DNA of 17,826 bases from an uncultured Dialister sp. (GCF_900541605.1 NZ_UQKJ01000030.1:1-17826); one strand, 5' to 3'. Positions 7,062 through 14,122 are shown, counted from the stretch's first letter. Notes: generated by a model from the sequence alone, not told the origin. Program-made: numbers and translations.

Positions 7062-7954
7062 ATGCTGAAAATCTATCCCACCTTTTTCCCCGATTTCCAA
7101 TGCAAGGCGGACAGGTGCCGCCATACGTGCTGCCAGAAATGGGAAATCGATATTGATAAAGACACAGAGAAAAAATACCGCAGCACAAAGGGGCCTTTGG
7201 GCAAGGAACTCAGGGAATGGATGAAAACCGGGGAAGAAGGACTCCCCTGCTTTCGGATGAACGAAAAGGGATACTGCCACTTCCTCACAGAAAAAGGGCT
7301 GTGCCGGCTGGTGCTGGAAAGGGGCGATGATTTCCTCTGCCAGATCTGCCGCGACCACCCCCGGTTTTATAAGTTTCCCTATGATGCGGACAGGGGAGAA
7401 GAAGTCATGCTCTGCGGCACGGGGCTGGCCTGCGAAAGAACGGTGGAGCAGCTTTTGGCCGAAAAGGGGCCGCTCTCTTTCCGGAGCAGCGAATCGGACA
7501 GGCCTTTCCATTTTGACCGCATCCTTACTCTTCTCCACCTGGATGAGGAGCCGGAACTCTCTGCCCCGGACCTTTCCCTTTTTGCGCCCCTGGCAGAGAA
7601 AACCATTTCCCGGCTGGAAGAAACGAATCCCATTGACCGGGAGTGGACAGACTCCCTGTCTTTCATAAAGTCCCATATGGATACCCTCCTTCCCCGGGCC
7701 CGGCAGCTTTCCGAAGAGACAGGACTCCCCTTTCTCACCCGCCTTTACCAGTACATTTTTATCGGCAGCTGGATGAATGCGAAGCCTATGACCCCCTGGC
7801 CATGGCCCGCTATGCAAAAGAAGCGGTGGTTTTCATGCTGCTGGAATACGCCCGCACCGGAGACCTCATCCGCTCCGTCACCCGCTGGTCCGAACAGATC
7901 GAGTACGATACCGAAAATGTATACATCCTGCTGGACAGCATGGATGAGGAGTAA
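7062..7954 (+). pseudogene. fliB: FliB-like cysteine-cluster protein, frameshifted
   Basis: FliB-type proteins carry a cysteine metal cluster and are named for flagellin lysine methylation, though many homologues have other or unknown roles. The ATG at 7062 has AAGGAG 5 nt upstream. The N-terminus matches the family: C14, C19, C23 and C24 in FQCKADRCRHTCCQKWEID, then C63, C72, C81, and C93/C96 in CQICRDHPRFY. After residue 233 the frame slips at a run of five T (7756-7760). A sixth T would restore YIFYRQLDE and continue in the other frame through EYARTGDLIRSV and IEYDTENVYILL to TAA at 7954, giving about 297 residues. As read, the first frame continues with non-homologous sequence to 8231. 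A sequencing error in the T-run is a real alternative. A TGn-TTTAAT at 7034-7042 might be a weak promoter. No flagellar gene is in the window. Confidence 0.75.
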
Positions 7955-8092
7955 GGAATGTCAGCGGTTTGGCTTGCTGGTGAATAGCGTCTTTTTTTGG
8001 CGGGGCTGTCCGCTTTCAGAATCTCTGCTCAACGGTCTCCACCCACAAGCCTCCCGAACCGGAATCATCCATTCTTACGAAAGGAGATCATC

Positions 8093-9061
8093 ATGTTTGA
8101 TTTTGAAGCCCACCGGGGCGGCAGGGACGCCCGACCGGAAAATACGCTCTATTCCTACCTTTACGCCCTGGAAATCGGGGCGGTCACCATTGAATGCGAC
8201 ATGCAGCTTGCCAGGGACGGCATCGTCATGAGCCACAATCCCTGGCTGAACCCGGATATCACCACAGACAGCGAAGGGCAGCCGGTGGAAGAAGGGCAGT
8301 ACGACCTCCGCACCATGACCGTCGAAGAAATACAAAAGTTTAACGTAGGCCATCTCCGTCCCGGCACGAAGTATGCCAGGGAACATGGCACCCAGGTGCC
8401 CCATGATGCCTGCATTCCTACGCTGGAAGAACTATTCTCCCTCATCGAGGCTGCAGGAAACCGGACCATCGAATTCAACATAGAAACAAAATCCTATCCA
8501 AACCCGGAAAGCCCCTATTATCGGAATAACGCAGATCCTGAGCGGTTCGTCCATGAATTTTACAGGATTGTCAGAAAACACCACATGGAACGGCGGGTCA
8601 TCCTCCAGTCCTTTGACTGGACCACCCTGATCCTCATGAAGCGGCTGGATCCCTCCATCCGCACATCTGCCCTCTACCAGCAGCAGCCTTCCTGGGGCGT
8701 AGATGGGGATACCCTGTGGCTGGGGAGAAAAGAACCGTCCCCCTGGCTCGGCGGCATACGCCTATCCGACTGCGGCGGCTCTGTCATCGAAGCGGCCCAT
8801 AAAGCGGGGGCCGATATTCTTTCCCCCTATTACCGGGAAATCGGGGCTGCCGATGTAAAGCACGCCCACAGCCTTTCCATGAAAGTGGTGTCCTGGACCA
8901 TCAATGAAAAAGAGGATATGGAGCGGGAACTGGATAAGGGTGTGGATGGCATCATTTCCGACCGCCCCGCCCTGCTCCGCCAGGTCCTTACTGCCCGGGG
9001 CATCCCGCTCCCGGATAAACAGCCCTGCCCGAATTCGCCGTACCATCTGGAAGGGCAGTAA
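8093..9061 (+). CDS. Glycerophosphodiester phosphodiesterase family protein
   Basis: GDPD enzymes split glycerophosphodiesters from phospholipid breakdown into an alcohol and glycerol-3-phosphate. The 322-residue protein is a single TIM-barrel domain. Visible motifs are AHRGGRDARPENT (H7, R8, E16, N17), ECD (E34, D36), MSHNP (H48), IPTLEELF (108-115), IETK (E131, K133), and near the end VVSWTINEKEDM followed by VDGIISDRP. These are the catalytic and metal residues of the family and all are present. There is no signal peptide or membrane segment, so it is probably cytoplasmic. The start was chosen at MFDFEAHRGG because AAAGGAG precedes it and the family begins just before the HRG motif; the longer open frame starts in a poor context. 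It follows the broken fliB by 138 nt and precedes the phosphorylase-like gene by 87 nt on the same strand. The exact substrate is unknown. Confidence 0.9.
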   Translation: MFDFEAHRGGRDARPENTLYSYLYALEIGAVTIECDMQLARDGIVMSHNPWLNPDITTDSEGQPVEEGQYDLRTMTVEEIQKFNVGHLRPGTKYAREHGTQVPHDACIPTLEELFSLIEAAGNRTIEFNIETKSYPNPESPYYRNNADPERFVHEFYRIVRKHHMERRVILQSFDWTTLILMKRLDPSIRTSALYQQQPSWGVDGDTLWLGRKEPSPWLGGIRLSDCGGSVIEAAHKAGADILSPYYREIGAADVKHAHSLSMKVVSWTINEKEDMERELDKGVDGIISDRPALLRQVLTARGIPLPDKQPCPNSPYHLEGQ

Positions 9062-9148
9062 TGGACAGCCTCTGCTTCCCATGAATATGGCCAGAGCCAT
9101 GAGCCGCCAGCTGCCAACATATCATTCCCCATAGAAAGGAGTCATCCC

Positions 9149-9697
9149 ATGACAGACAACATTCCCCTCACCGAGTTCAGCAGCGAAGAAGGGCTCATTT
9201 CTCCGGATTTCGAGCACCTCTCCCTCCGCCTTCCCTCCCGGTGCCTCATGGCCTTTCTGGGGGAGAAGCGGATTGCCGCCTTTGCCGAAGGACGGGGCGG
9301 AAAAATCATCGGCTCCTTCCTGTCCCTCACGAAAAAATTTCCCCTCTATGAAATTCAGGGAGAAAAGGAGCCCCTCCGATGGCTCAAAGGATACTTTGAA
9401 AAGAAGGGGCTCCCCTTCCATCCCGCCACTACCTGGACAAACGATGGCTTTTTCCGGGAAACGAGGGAAAAAGTGGAGAAGCGAAAAGCTGAAGGCTGCG
9501 AGCTGGTTGACATGGAAACCAGCGCCCTTGCCGCCTGCGCCCGGTTCCGGAAGAAGGAATTTGCGGAAATCATGTTCACCGCCGATACCCTGTCCTCCCT
9601 GTCCCACGACCAGCGGCACTGGGGAAAAGAAAGCAGGAATGCAGCCCTGGTGCTGGGTCTGGAAGCCCTGGAGGAAATCCAGGGAAGCACTGATTAA
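9149..9697 (+). CDS. Nucleoside phosphorylase-like protein lacking its central core
   Basis: The second half is clearly of the PNP/UDP phosphorylase family. TTWTNDGFFRET (94-105) matches the family's TWTTDAxYRET, GCELVDMETSALAA (116-129) contains the nucleoside-binding M-E motif, and FTADTL with HDQRHW is the usual tail. The first 70 residues resemble the family's N-terminal extension (IPLTEF, then LPSRCLMAFL, then LYEIQG). Family members of this type are about 240-260 residues; this one has 182. The missing part, between about residue 71 and 80, would hold the phosphate-binding and glycine-rich core and the RDEGTSYHY-like segment. The frame is intact, so this looks like an in-frame internal deletion. 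The protein is probably inactive as a phosphorylase. The binding site AAAGGAG lies 8 nt before the ATG. The deletion size is my estimate from family memory. Confidence 0.72.
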   Translation: MTDNIPLTEFSSEEGLISPDFEHLSLRLPSRCLMAFLGEKRIAAFAEGRGGKIIGSFLSLTKKFPLYEIQGEKEPLRWLKGYFEKKGLPFHPATTWTNDGFFRETREKVEKRKAEGCELVDMETSALAACARFRKKEFAEIMFTADTLSSLSHDQRHWGKESRNAALVLGLEALEEIQGSTD

Positions 9698-9732
9698 ATC
9701 TGACTCTGCGAATTAATCAGCGCTTCCCCAGG
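9679..9732 (+). repeat. Imperfect inverted repeat over the stop of the phosphorylase-like gene
   Basis: The left arm CCAGGGAAGCACTGATTAAAT (9679-9699) pairs with the right arm ATTAATCAGCGCTTCCCCAGG (9712-9732) with few mismatches, leaving a loop of about 12 nt. The left arm contains the TAA stop. No T-run follows; the real terminator comes 35 nt later. Confidence 0.6.
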
Positions 9733-9766
9733 GAAACGCCTTCGCGCACTATCATTTAAGAAAGTG

Positions 9767-9808
9767 AAAAAGCCGTGAACCATGGAATGCCATGGTTCAC
9801 GGCTTTTT
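9767..9808. terminator. Bidirectional terminator between the phosphorylase-like gene and bcp
   Basis: A perfect 19-bp stem (9767-9785 with 9790-9808) has a 4-nt AATG loop and A-run/T-run ends on both sides, so it can end both the plus-strand genes and bcp on the minus strand. Confidence 0.93.
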
Positions 9809-9822
9809 TATACGGCAGTCTT

Positions 9823-10284
9823 TTATTCTGCCAGGTCCTTCAGCAGGTCATTCACGTGGGATGCTGCTTTCACCTTCCTGTATTCTTTGACCAGATTTCC
9901 CTTTTCATCGATGATAAAGGTGGACCGTTCAATGCCCATGTATTTCCGGCCGTACATGCTCTTTTCTTTCAGCACGCCGTAAAGATTGACTACCTTTTCC
10001 TCTTCATCCGAAAGCAGCGGGAAATTGAGCTCATTTTTATCCCGGAAATTGCAGTGTTTCTTAATGGAATCCCGGCTTACGCCAAGGACTGCATATCCCA
10101 GCTTTTTAAAATCCTCCAGATGGTCCCGGAAGGCCTTCGCCTCCAGGGTGCAGCCGGACGTATTGTCCTTGGGATAGAAGTAAAGAATCACCTTCTGTCC
10201 TTCATAGTCATGAAGGGAAATATCCCTGCCCTCGTCAGAAGGGAGTGTAAAGTCCGGTGCCTTTTCACCAATTGCCAATGCCAT
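9823..10284 (-). CDS. bcp: Thiol peroxidase Bcp/PrxQ-type peroxiredoxin
   Basis: Bcp reduces hydrogen peroxide and organic peroxides in the cytosol using a peroxidatic cysteine. The 153-residue protein has the family's usual size and start (IGEKAPDFTLP). The active site is YPKDNTSGCTLEAKAFRD with C45 peroxidatic and R in the usual later position (RSTFIID). The classical resolving cysteine five residues on is replaced by K50. The only other cysteine is C78 in IKKHCNF, on the helix where other PrxQ proteins carry theirs, though about one turn earlier by my alignment. It may therefore be a 1-Cys enzyme or use C78. An excellent AAAGGAGG site lies 7 nt before the ATG. It has its own promoter and shares a bidirectional terminator. 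Confidence 0.94.
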   Translation of the reverse strand: MALAIGEKAPDFTLPSDEGRDISLHDYEGQKVILYFYPKDNTSGCTLEAKAFRDHLEDFKKLGYAVLGVSRDSIKKHCNFRDKNELNFPLLSDEEEKVVNLYGVLKEKSMYGRKYMGIERSTFIIDEKGNLVKEYRKVKAASHVNDLLKDLAE

Positions 10285-10340
10285 AGGAATCCTCCTTTTA
10301 TATTTTATAATCAGCTGTTGTTATTTCGATTTCTATGAAT

Positions 10341-10369
10341 ATAGTATCATAAAAGGGACTGCCGGTAAA
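10341..10369 (-). promoter_or_regulatory. Promoter of bcp
   Basis: On the minus strand TTTACC (10364-10369) and TACTAT (10341-10346) are spaced by 17 nt, with TGA directly before the -10. This gives a leader of roughly 50 nt. Confidence 0.55.
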
Positions 10370-10396
10370 TCCATTTCTTGTATTTTCCTACAGGCA

Positions 10397-10435
10397 AAAA
10401 GAGTCCCCCTCCATAATCCGGAGGGGGACTCTTTT
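10397..10435 (-). terminator. Intrinsic terminator of ftsH
   Basis: A perfect 16-bp stem (10397-10412 with 10420-10435) with a 7-nt loop starts about 20 nt after the ftsH stop and runs into T on the minus strand. Confidence 0.93.
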
Positions 10436-10455
10436 ACGCTTTTCAGGAAAGTCCT

Positions 10456-12333
10456 TTATTTTTCCAGGTTTAAATCCATGGACGGTGCTTCAGGAGCCTT
10501 TTTCGGTTCCGGCACTTTGCCTGTTTCCAGGATATGCATGAATTCTTCGCCCGTAATCGTTTCTTTTTCATAGAGGTACTTGGCCAGGGCATCGAGCTTA
10601 GGACGGTTTTCTTCCAGAAGCTTCACTGCTTTTTCATGTTCCTTCTTGATGAGGGCAGACACGGCCCGATCAATGCGGGCTGCGGTTTCCGGAGAGCAGG
10701 CCAGGGTGGTATCGCCGCCCAGGTACTGGTTCGTCACCGTCTCCATGGCCACCATGCCGAATTCATCGCTCATACCGAACCGGGTAATCATAGCCCGGGC
10801 CAGCTTCGTGGCTTTCTCGATATCATTGGAAGCACCGGAGGAAGAGGTATGGAAGACCACTTCTTCCGCGGCCCGGCCGCCGGTTAATGTGGCGATCTGG
10901 TTTTCCAGTTCTTCCTTCGTCATGATGTAGTGGTTTCCTGTATCCACCTGCATGGTATAGCCCAGGGCCCCGCTTGTTCTCGGAATAATGGTGATTTTCT
11001 GCACCGGAGCGGAATGGCTCTGGAGGGCTGCCACCAGGGCATGGCCGATTTCGTGGTACGAAACCACGCACCGTTCCTTATCGGAAAGGATGGCATGCTT
11101 CTTTTCATACCCTGCAATGACCACTTCGATGGATGCTTCCATATCTTCTTCCGTTGCGAATTTCCGATGATCCCGGACCGCACGAAGAGTAGCTTCGTTG
11201 ACGATATTAGCCAGTTCGGCGCCGGAGGCACCGGAAGCCATGCGGGCCACTTTATTGAAATCGATATTCGGCGCATGCTTGATCTTGCTGGCATGGACCT
11301 TGAGAATTGCCTCACGGCCCTGGAGATCCGGCAGTCCTACCGGCACCTGCCGGTCAAAACGGCCCGGTCTTGTGAGGGCAGGATCCAGGGATTCCGGACG
11401 GTTCGTGGCCGCCAGGATGATGACGCCCGTATTGTCTTCAAACCCGTCCATTTCTGTAAGGAGCTGGTTCAGGGTCTGTTCCCGTTCATCATTGCCGCCG
11501 ATGGCCGCGCCGCCGCGCTTCTTGCCAATGGCATCGATTTCATCGATGAATACGATATAGGGTGCCTTTTCCTTTGCCTGTTTGAACAGGTCCCGGACCT
11601 TGGCGGCCCCCATGCCGACGAACATTTCTACGAATTCAGAGCCGGAAATGGAGAAGAACGGAACGCCCGATTCTCCGGCCACCGCCTTGGCCAGCATGGT
11701 CTTGCCGGTACCTGGCGGTCCCACGAGAAGGATGCCCTTCGGCATTTTGGCACCGATTTCCTTGTATCTGGTAGGATCATGGAGGTAGGATACCACTTCC
11801 TTCAGGCTGTCCTTTGCTTCATCTTCCCCTGCCACATCGGAGAACTTGATACCATCTGTGGGCTTAACAAAGATTTTGGCATGGGACTTTCCCAGGCCGA
11901 ACTGCATGGCATCGGGACCGCCCATATTCTTCATGAACTTCTTGTTCATGTACTGGCCGATGCCGATGAAAATCAGGATTGGCAGGATCCAGGTCAATGC
12001 GAAATCGAGGAGTGGATTCATGGGGGTGGAAATCTTTGCTGCAAAGTCAGCACCGGATTTCTGGAGGCGATCCACCAGCTGGGGATCGTTCATGGGCGCC
12101 GTCTTATAGGTATCCTTTTCCCCCTTCTTGGTGAAGAGAATCTGGTCCTGTTCCACCTGGACCTTGTCGATTTCCTTGTCTTCGGTCATGGTGATGAAGG
12201 TGGAATAATCCACGGTCTTCACTTCATTGCTCCGAAAGGCCGGCATGATGAGGGAATTAAAGAAAATAATCACAAGAAAGATAATCACATAATAGGCCAG
12301 TATAGGCCGTTTGGAAGGTTTGACTTCTTTCAC
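10456..12333 (-). CDS. ftsH: ATP-dependent zinc metalloprotease FtsH
   Basis: FtsH is the membrane-anchored hexameric protease that degrades damaged membrane proteins and short-lived regulators. The 625 residues show two membrane helices (about 10-30 and 108-126) flanking the extracytoplasmic domain. The AAA+ module has Walker A GPPGTGKT (205-212), pore loop FVEMFVG (234-240), Walker B IVFIDEID (260-267) and the second region of homology NRPESLDPALTRPGRFDR (311-328). The zinc site is HEIGH (427-431), with D504 as probable third ligand. The start is GTG at 12333: AGTGAGG lies 7 nt upstream and an in-frame TGA four codons upstream excludes a longer start. An ATG five bases upstream is out of frame and ends at once (ATG-AAG-TGA), its stop overlapping the GTG. 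It lies 142 nt after tetR, with a hairpin between. Confidence 0.97.
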   Translation of the reverse strand: MKEVKPSKRPILAYYVIIFLVIIFFNSLIMPAFRSNEVKTVDYSTFITMTEDKEIDKVQVEQDQILFTKKGEKDTYKTAPMNDPQLVDRLQKSGADFAAKISTPMNPLLDFALTWILPILIFIGIGQYMNKKFMKNMGGPDAMQFGLGKSHAKIFVKPTDGIKFSDVAGEDEAKDSLKEVVSYLHDPTRYKEIGAKMPKGILLVGPPGTGKTMLAKAVAGESGVPFFSISGSEFVEMFVGMGAAKVRDLFKQAKEKAPYIVFIDEIDAIGKKRGGAAIGGNDEREQTLNQLLTEMDGFEDNTGVIILAATNRPESLDPALTRPGRFDRQVPVGLPDLQGREAILKVHASKIKHAPNIDFNKVARMASGASGAELANIVNEATLRAVRDHRKFATEEDMEASIEVVIAGYEKKHAILSDKERCVVSYHEIGHALVAALQSHSAPVQKITIIPRTSGALGYTMQVDTGNHYIMTKEELENQIATLTGGRAAEEVVFHTSSSGASNDIEKATKLARAMITRFGMSDEFGMVAMETVTNQYLGGDTTLACSPETAARIDRAVSALIKKEHEKAVKLLEENRPKLDALAKYLYEKETITGEEFMHILETGKVPEPKKAPEAPSMDLNLEK

Positions 12334-12441
12334 TTCATAACCTCACTTTCTCTGCAGGGTTTCCATACTGCGGATTCCTGAATCATCGAGGGACCGGAAA
12401 TCGGGCATTTTCCCTGTAAAAACCGCTTTATTTCAAAACCA

Positions 12442-12468
12442 AAGGCAGCGGGCCATGACCGCCGCCTT
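12442..12468 (-). terminator. Probable terminator of the tetR gene
   Basis: AAGGCAGCGG (12442-12451) and CCGCCGCCTT (12459-12468) form a 10-bp stem with one mismatch and a 7-nt loop, just after the tetR stop. On the minus strand it is followed by TGGTTTTG, a weak T-run, so readthrough into ftsH is possible. No clear separate ftsH promoter was recognised. Confidence 0.55.
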
Positions 12469-12475
12469 CAGGAAA

Positions 12476-13081
12476 TCAGGGAATCAGGTAGGGCTTCAAC
12501 AGGTTGCCGATATCGATACGGGTATACTTTTCACCTGTTTTATCGTCCATCTGCCAAACCCCGTTCACCATGCACCAGACTGTCAGAGTACCGAATATAT
12601 GACCAATCAGAAGCTTCACCAGCGTATCCACCGGCGCATCTTCTACCAGTTCCCCGGGGCCCTCTCCCCGGTGCACGGTCAGGATGGTAAGCAGGGAGGA
12701 ATGGAAATCTTCCAGGCATTCTTTCACCTTGGCATCGCCGGTTTCCGACTCGATGCATTCCCGGATCCACTGGCGCACCAGACGCACGCCGGCCCACCGG
12801 GCATCCCGGTACATATTCATAATGAAAAAACAGCACCGGTCCACCACGGTTCCTTCCAGATGGATGGACTGATTGATAATGACCCGGCTGGACTGGAAGG
12901 ACAGTTCCATAATCACATCTTCCTTGCACTTGAAGTAGTGGTAAAATGTCCCCTTCGCCACACCGCTGTCCCTGGTTATATCTTCCACGGAAACCCGGTC
13001 GAAGCCCTTTTCCCCAATCAGCTTTTTAGCCGATTGGAGAAGTTTTGCCTTCGTCCGTTCCGCCTTTTTCGTTAATGCCAT
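12476..13081 (-). CDS. TetR/AcrR-family transcriptional regulator
   Basis: This is a 201-residue one-component repressor. The N-terminal DNA-binding domain is clear: RTKAKLLQSAKKLIGEKGFD (9-28), then VSVEDITRDSGVAKGTFYHY (30-49), followed by FKCKEDVIMEL, the typical TetR helix-turn-helix and start of helix 4. The C-terminal ligand domain (about 60-201) is unassigned, so the inducer is unknown. The ATG has TTGGAGGA upstream. A good promoter with a 16-bp inverted repeat between -35 and -10 suggests autoregulation. No efflux pump or enzyme gene neighbours it; the next gene downstream is ftsH, and the previous is rsmG, which has its own terminator. Its targets cannot be named from this window. 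Confidence 0.9.
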   Translation of the reverse strand: MALTKKAERTKAKLLQSAKKLIGEKGFDRVSVEDITRDSGVAKGTFYHYFKCKEDVIMELSFQSSRVIINQSIHLEGTVVDRCCFFIMNMYRDARWAGVRLVRQWIRECIESETGDAKVKECLEDFHSSLLTILTVHRGEGPGELVEDAPVDTLVKLLIGHIFGTLTVWCMVNGVWQMDDKTGEKYTRIDIGNLLKPYLIP

Positions 13082-13151
13082 GCCTGTCCTCCAACCTTAT
13101 TTATACATTTTGCCAGGAAATATTAATTTTCAACCCTTGGTCACTTTTTAT

Positions 13152-13180
13152 AGTATACAGGAATATACGGGCTATAGCAA
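13152..13180 (-). promoter_or_regulatory. Promoter of the tetR gene
   Basis: On the minus strand TTGCTA (13175-13180) and TATACT (13152-13157) are separated by 17 nt, about 70 nt before the tetR ATG. This is one of the two clearest -35/-10 pairs in the window. Confidence 0.7.
13153..13168. promoter_or_regulatory. Candidate TetR operator
   Basis: GTATA-CAGGAA-TATAC is a 16-bp inverted repeat with 5-bp arms covering the -10 and most of the spacer of the tetR promoter. The position suits autorepression; the short arms make chance a real possibility. Confidence 0.35.
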
Positions 13181-13218
13181 GAAAGGGTATGGATATCCTC
13201 ATTCCGGAAATGCAGAAT

Positions 13219-13240
13219 CCGGTCCTGCCGCGGCAGCCGG
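13219..13240. repeat. GC-rich palindrome between rsmG terminator and tetR promoter
   Basis: CTGCCGCGGCAG (13225-13236) is a perfect 12-bp palindrome flanked by CCGG on both sides. It is much richer in GC than the AT-rich promoter beside it. No T-run follows, so it is not a standard terminator. Confidence 0.4.
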
Positions 13241-13269
13241 AGCCGGGGAACCGCTGATCAGACAATGGA

Positions 13270-13293
13270 AAAGAGTGCCCCAGGGCACTCTTT
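13270..13293 (-). terminator. Intrinsic terminator of rsmG
   Basis: A 10-bp stem, AAAGAGTGCC with GGCACTCTTT, closes a CCAG loop 16 nt after the rsmG stop and is followed by four T on the minus strand. Confidence 0.75.
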
Positions 13294-13309
13294 CTCAAAA
13301 ATCCCGGAA

Positions 13310-14020
13310 CTACTCACCCAGGACAGGTTTCTTTTCTGCAATTCCCACTTTCCTTGGATAGTTCTTCGGGCAGGGCGCTGTCTTGCGGATATAAAGGATA
13401 CAGCGCCGGTCTCCTCCGGGAAGGGCCAGTTCCTTTTTCTCCTCCAGCTCACCATGGAGTTCCCGAAGAATTTTACCGGCCGTTTTCATTTCCTCATCGG
13501 CCCCGGGGCCCTTCATAGCCGCAAAGACGCCGCCCACTCTGACAAAGGGCAGGGCCCATTCTGAAATGATGGGCATAGCCTTCACCGCCCGGGCCGTCAC
13601 CACGTCAAAGGCTTCCCTTGTTTTCCGACGTCTTCCTCCTTCTTCCGCCCGGATATGGAGGCATTTCACATTGTCGATTCCCAGGTTCCTGCAGGCCTCC
13701 TCAATGAAATTCAGTTTCTTCTGTATGGAATCCACGAGGATAAACTGCATGTCCGGCCGAAGGATAGCCAGCGGCACCCCCGGAAAACCGGCGCCGGTGC
13801 CCAGGTCCAGGACCCGACCGCCTTCCGGAAAATATTTTTCATCGTACACAGTAAGAGAATCAAAGACGTTTTTCACCATGCTCTCCTCCACGTCTTTAAT
13901 CCCTGTGAGATTCACTTTCTGGCTCATGGCAATGACCATGGCATTGTACTCTGTCAGTTTTCCTGCAGCTTCCTCATTGGCTGCAAGGCCTAAAGTTTTC
14001 ATCATTTCCAAGGCTGTCAT
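13310..14020 (-). CDS. rsmG: 16S rRNA (guanine-527-N7)-methyltransferase
   Basis: RsmG makes the m7G527 modification of 16S rRNA using S-adenosylmethionine; loss gives low-level streptomycin resistance in several bacteria. The 236-residue protein has NLTGI (37-41), the cofactor-binding LDLGTGAGFPGVPLAI (71-86), VDS followed by KKLNFIEE (96-108), RAEE (124-127), and the family's VTARAVKAM (141-149). The length and motif order are normal. AAAGGGA lies before the ATG. mnmG lies upstream on the same strand, as is usual, but 213 nt of repeats and a terminator-like structure separate them. The C-terminal tail after the SAM domain (about 215-236) is basic and variable. The parA/parB-type genes that often follow rsmG are absent; tetR and ftsH follow. 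Confidence 0.96.
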   Translation of the reverse strand: MTALEMMKTLGLAANEEAAGKLTEYNAMVIAMSQKVNLTGIKDVEESMVKNVFDSLTVYDEKYFPEGGRVLDLGTGAGFPGVPLAILRPDMQFILVDSIQKKLNFIEEACRNLGIDNVKCLHIRAEEGGRRRKTREAFDVVTARAVKAMPIISEWALPFVRVGGVFAAMKGPGADEEMKTAGKILRELHGELEEKKELALPGGDRRCILYIRKTAPCPKNYPRKVGIAEKKPVLGE

Positions 14021-14063
14021 AGATATTCCCTTTCTATAATTCTTTTAAAAAATGATGGTATCT

Positions 14064-14090
14064 GCCCGCATAAATTTCCCTGCTGCGGGC
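14064..14090. repeat. Hairpin upstream of rsmG
   Basis: GCCCGCA (14064-14070) and TGCGGGC (14084-14090) form a perfect 7-bp stem around a 13-nt AT-rich loop, about 45 nt before the rsmG start on the minus strand. It could be an operator, leader structure or repeat fragment. Confidence 0.45.
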
Positions 14091-14099
14091 GCTATTAAA

Positions 14100-14122
14100 G
14101 TGTATAGTGTATAGTGTATAGT
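14100..14122. repeat. Tandem 7-mer repeat (GTGTATA, 3.3 copies)
   Basis: Three perfect head-to-tail copies of GTGTATA followed by GT lie between mnmG and rsmG. Perfect short tandem repeats can change copy number by slippage. Confidence 0.9.

Noticed and set aside
7955..8231. Continuation of the first fliB frame to 8231 as a real C-terminus
   Set aside because: After the T-run this frame shows no family similarity, overlaps the GDPD start and conserved HRG region, and the other frame carries the expected continuation.
10930..12381. A 483-codon plus-strand open frame opposite ftsH
   Set aside because: It is antisense to a gene with every FtsH motif, has no plausible binding site and no recognisable domain. 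Long antisense frames are common at this GC content.
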